Source: Bacillota bacterium (GTDB lineage Bacteria > Bacillota > UBA4882 > UBA8346). From it: 64,000 bases of DNA. Shown piece by piece: positions 61,207 through 64,000 of this stretch (position 1 is the first letter of the stretch; every line of letters begins with the position of its first letter). Location of the stretch: the NCBI GenBank assembly GCA_023392595.1, contig JAEVYU010000016.1:49487-113486 (forward strand), given 5' to 3'. The position numbers were made by a program, and so were the translations under genes. Below the pieces are notes generated by a model. The model saw nothing but the letters and a program-made list of their open reading frames with translations. It ran no database searches and was not told the DNA's origin.

Positions 61207-62649
61207 CTAAGAAATTTCCTTACGCGGTTCAAACTGTTTTTTAGCAGCCAAGAAATCGGGCAAATTCTTGACGATATGCCAGATGGAATGCCGATGCTGC
61301 CATATACGTTTGTTGAATTTGCGCAGCCATGCCTTATTCGTATAAAAGCGTTTGACATGTTCATTGTAAAGTTGATCGAGTACCGCCTTGGAACCAATGG
61401 TTTTTGGGATAAAAACAAAATTGAGGCAATTCATTTGCTCCCAATCTTCCTCTAAAGCGCCTTCTTCCCGGATGGCTCTCCACAAAGGGGCTCCTGGAAA
61501 TGGAGTAAATTTAGCCATATTCATATCATCAAGTCCCAATGAAATCACAAAATCGCTGGTCCAGCGGATGGATTCTTCGGTTTCACCCGGCAGTCCCATC
61601 ATGAAAAGGCCTTTGGCCCGGAGACCGGCCGCCTGAATCCGGGCGACCGTATCCCGGACTGCCTCAACCGTTACGCCAGCCTTATGTTTCTTCAAAAGTT
61701 CAGGGTCGGCTGATTCGATGCCGAGAGACACCATGAGACATCCGGCGTCTTTCAACATTCTCAGCAGTTTATCCGGCGCAAATCCCACCCGCAGAGCGCA
61801 ATTAAATTGGATGTCCATTGGATTTTTGGTGAGCATATCGCAAAGTTCAACAATGCGCTTTTCATCCGTTGTGAAAAGATCATCGTAGATATTCACATGT
61901 CGAATCCCAAATCTTTGATGAAGATATTTGAGATGATTGTAGATATATTGCGCAGAATTATAACGAAAACCTTTTTTGAAAACCGAGCGATCACAGTATG
62001 AACATTGAAAAAGGCAACCCCTGCTGGTAACCATGGAAGTGCCCGGAAATTTGGCGTAACTGAATAAAGGGAGGTTATACCCTTTAGGAAAACCCTTTAG
62101 TTTTTCATAAGCTGGAAAAGGCAGCATATCCAAATCAGGAATCAATTCCCTTGGGGAATTTTCCACGATTTCATTTTGATTCCGCCAAACAAGCCCTTTA
62201 ATTTCGGCCGGGCTTTTTCCAAGAACCAGTTCCGCGAGGGTTATTTCTCCTTCCCCTTGAATCAAAAAATCAAAAGCGGGATAGTCTCTGAGTAAGGCCT
62301 CTCCCATCGAGGAACAATGGACCCCGCCGCATATCGTAACCACCTCGGGATTAATTTCTTTCAGGGCCGCCGCCATTCTGGCGGCGTCGGGAAATGAAGA
62401 AGTGGTGGCAGAAAAACCAATGAAATCCCCATGATAGTCTAAAATTTCATGAATATTGGTTTGAAAATCCGGTGAAGCATAAGGCCCCAAACAATCATGA
62501 ATGAAAACTTCGTGGCCTTCCTTCAAAAGCCAGGCCGCTATGGAAAGAATTCCATGGGGAACCATCCGGTTTGCCGAAGCAACAATATCTCTGCTGCCCT
62601 TTAGCCAATTAGAGCCCCGGGGGTGAACCAAAACAATTCGCCGTTTCAT
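61207..62649 (-). CDS. B12-binding-domain radical SAM protein
   Basis: 480 residues. N-terminal cobalamin-binding-like domain (about 5-150): ILSIAAWLLKEGHEVFIHDC, IGFSATTSSFP and CGGVHCSSMGEALLRDYPAFDF are its landmarks. The radical SAM domain follows, with C212, C216 and C219 in GCLFQCSYC. The C-terminal region holds the AdoMet-contacting GLFMMGLPGETEES. Such enzymes methylate or rearrange unreactive carbons (BchE, hopanoid and ladderane-type proteins). Here it may alter the acyl chain or head group. The DxxH cobalamin ligand is not clearly present, so cobalamin use is not certain. Confidence 0.9.
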   Translation of the reverse strand: MKRRIVLVHPRGSNWLKGSRDIVASANRMVPHGILSIAAWLLKEGHEVFIHDCLGPYASPDFQTNIHEILDYHGDFIGFSATTSSFPDAARMAAALKEINPEVVTICGGVHCSSMGEALLRDYPAFDFLIQGEGEITLAELVLGKSPAEIKGLVWRNQNEIVENSPRELIPDLDMLPFPAYEKLKGFPKGYNLPLFSYAKFPGTSMVTSRGCLFQCSYCDRSVFKKGFRYNSAQYIYNHLKYLHQRFGIRHVNIYDDLFTTDEKRIVELCDMLTKNPMDIQFNCALRVGFAPDKLLRMLKDAGCLMVSLGIESADPELLKKHKAGVTVEAVRDTVARIQAAGLRAKGLFMMGLPGETEESIRWTSDFVISLGLDDMNMAKFTPFPGAPLWRAIREEGALEEDWEQMNCLNFVFIPKTIGSKAVLDQLYNEHVKRFYTNKAWLRKFNKRIWQHRHSIWHIVKNLPDFLAAKKQFEPRKEIS

Positions 62650-62815
62650 GGGGAGTCGCCTGCTTTCCAGCTATCGTTATAAGAGTTACCTAAATCAATT
62701 TTCTTCATATTATTTCATTAATTATCACAAAAAATTCCAATTATTAATATATCATTAATCCTCAATAAGTTCAACGACCGGCATCTATCTAATAAAATAT
62801 TACTCTATTTTACAT

Positions 62816-63586
62816 TTATTCACGACGGGGATTATTTTTCAAAATGGAATATAAAAGGCCTTTGGGAAGGATATAGACAATCGTTATAAAAACAAGGACC
62901 ATATTGAGAATACTAATTCTGAAATTATCTTGAAATCCTTTAAAATGACTCACCCGTTCTTCCGGAGCAGGGTAATATACCTGAATTGTCGCAATTTCCA
63001 CCGGATAACCGCGCCATACCCAACGGACAAGCGATTCCAGTTCGAAATCATATTTCCGGGTGAAAAAATGCATCCGGTTCATGGCAGCAACTGTATAAAG
63101 CCTGAATCCCGATTGGGTGTCCACAAGATCCCGTCCGGTTTCCATTCTGACCCAAAAATTGGAGAATTTCCGGCCAAATAAACTCTTTTTGGGTATATGT
63201 TGATCGGTCATATCCCGATTCCCAATAATCAAGATATTTTTCCCTGACTTTACTTTTTCTAACAGTTTAGGTATCTCAGAGGCCAGATGTTGTCCATCCG
63301 AATCGCAGGTTATCGCGTAATCGTATCCCAATTCTTCCGCTTTTTTCAATCCCTTCCCTAAGGCAACCCCTTTACCCTGATTTTTAGAATAAGAAATAAT
63401 ATGGACTTTGTTTTGGAAACGTTCTAAAATATTTGCAGTATTATCGTTACTTCCGTCATTTACCACAATGATATCCGGGGTATGCTCCAGTACTGACAAG
63501 ATTACTTTTTCGAGGGTTTGATCATTGTTATAGGTGGGAATCAATACACAATATTTCATAGTATGAATGACTCTCTCTTTTTCCAT
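62816..63586 (-). CDS. Family 2 glycosyltransferase (DPM1-like)
   Basis: 256 residues from the ATG at 63586, nine bases after AAGGAG. GT-A fold: YCVLIPTYNNDQTLEK, the first Asp in VVNDGSNDNT, DXD-like CDSDGQH and the acceptor-side TQSGFRLY. One or two transmembrane segments near the C-terminus (about 220-245). Members move a hexose or aminosugar to a lipid carrier such as undecaprenyl phosphate or a diacylglycerol. First gene of the cluster. Confidence 0.9.
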   Translation of the reverse strand: MEKERVIHTMKYCVLIPTYNNDQTLEKVILSVLEHTPDIIVVNDGSNDNTANILERFQNKVHIISYSKNQGKGVALGKGLKKAEELGYDYAITCDSDGQHLASEIPKLLEKVKSGKNILIIGNRDMTDQHIPKKSLFGRKFSNFWVRMETGRDLVDTQSGFRLYTVAAMNRMHFFTRKYDFELESLVRWVWRGYPVEIATIQVYYPAPEERVSHFKGFQDNFRISILNMVLVFITIVYILPKGLLYSILKNNPRRE

Positions 63587-63628
63587 TGTCAATTTCTCCT
63601 TATCCAGCCTTTTAAAAAAAATATTCAA

Positions 63629-64000
63629 AAGCTATCCCCTAAAAATGAAACGGATATTCGTTGTCGGTCTATATTGTATCATTAAATGTTCCCATTTTCA
63701 GCCTTTAGTTTTCTTGCCCCCGATATTTCGGGCAAAAAATTTTTATATCATTATGTAGGCGATAAACCCTGTTAACTGAGGAATTTAGCACTTCGAATCG
63801 GACTTTCTTAAAGGCAGGATTTTGAGGATAAATACCGAATGTTACTATCGTACAAATAATTTTAATAATGTTTATAACTCAACTTTCGCAGAACGAATTG
63901 GGTAAATAACACTTGATATACATGGGTAAACCCATAAACCAATTACGAAGTTGACAATCAATAAATTTACGGATCTTGTGGCAAACATTAGCAGAAATAT
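63629..64000. other. AT-rich upstream region with possible edge gene
   Basis: Presumed promoter region of the glycosyltransferase operon. On the minus strand a frame open from the window end to about 63868 encodes some 44 residues (FATRSVNLLIVNFVIGLW, then IYPIRSAKVEL), hydrophobic and possibly the end of a membrane protein, or a chance frame. Nothing else is recognisable. Confidence 0.25.

Noticed and set aside
1..64000. tRNA, rRNA or tmRNA genes
   Set aside because: No cloverleaf with TTCGANNC-type T-arm or rRNA-like sequence was noticed. A tRNAscan or Infernal run would settle it.
63868..64000. Edge frame as a real membrane-protein gene
   Set aside because: Only about 44 codons are visible, with no homology recognised. 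It is noted as a possibility in the end-region entry only.

Overview
The window reads as a sporulating member of the Bacillota that appears to have an outer membrane. The sporulation side is Spo0A (13672-14472, with a sigma-H-like promoter and a 0A box), a CwlD-type cortex amidase, and the Firmicute gene order cinA-thpR-recA-recX-rny-ymdB and rlmN-stp-prkC-rsgA-rpe. The outer-membrane side is an Omp85/surface-antigen beta-barrel protein (47808-48908) and a LolA/LolCDE-like module (54589-58502). Few Bacillota combine the two (Limnochordia/Hydrogenispora-like lineages, Halanaerobiales, Negativicutes). The exact lineage cannot be fixed from sequence alone.

Region 1-23 kb is a conserved chromosomal core, almost entirely on the minus strand: a polymer-forming (bactofilin-like) protein cut by the window edge, a Ski2-like helicase, threonine synthase, a lipoprotein, a PNPOx-fold protein, then a signalling and ribosome-maturation block (IreB-like protein, CheX-like phosphatase, rpe, rsgA, prkC, stp, FHA protein, rlmN), spo0A, ymdB, an unrecognised acidic protein, rny, recX, recA with a LexA-type box, thpR, cinA and cwlD. 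speD follows on the plus strand, behind a good promoter and a roughly 190-nt structured leader.

Region 24-38 kb is nutrient uptake. It holds a carbohydrate ABC importer (two permeases, two paralogous binding proteins, no ATPase) with a YesM/YesN-type two-component system, aldose 1-epimerase, and a complete branched-chain amino acid importer livKHMGF whose leader carries an attenuator-like terminator.

Region 38-46 kb is accessory DNA. It has small orphan proteins, a lipoprotein with a glycosidase-like barrel, a truncated DMT permease, two inverted copies of a hairpin-rich repeat of about 220-245 bp, a SymE-like mini-protein, an XRE regulator, an FRG-like protein, and abutting gene fragments.

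Region 46-64 kb begins with a HAD phosphatase, a LytTR regulator with a membrane partner, and the Omp85-like protein. It then runs into a 14-kb minus-strand cluster: glycosyltransferase, B12-type radical SAM enzyme, methyltransferase, small membrane protein, polysaccharide deacetylase, PlsC acyltransferase, LolD-like ATPase, two LolC/E-like permeases and a LolA-like carrier; and in a second, tightly overlapping unit FabG, ketosynthase, phytoene-desaturase-like oxidoreductase, ketosynthase and acyl carrier protein, closed by a strong terminator. This looks like a pathway that builds a dedicated acyl or polyene chain, attaches it to a head group and moves it toward the outer membrane. It resembles aryl-polyene and ladderane gene sets but lacks their dehydratases, aryl ligase and chain-length factor. 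It is the best candidate here for an undescribed system.
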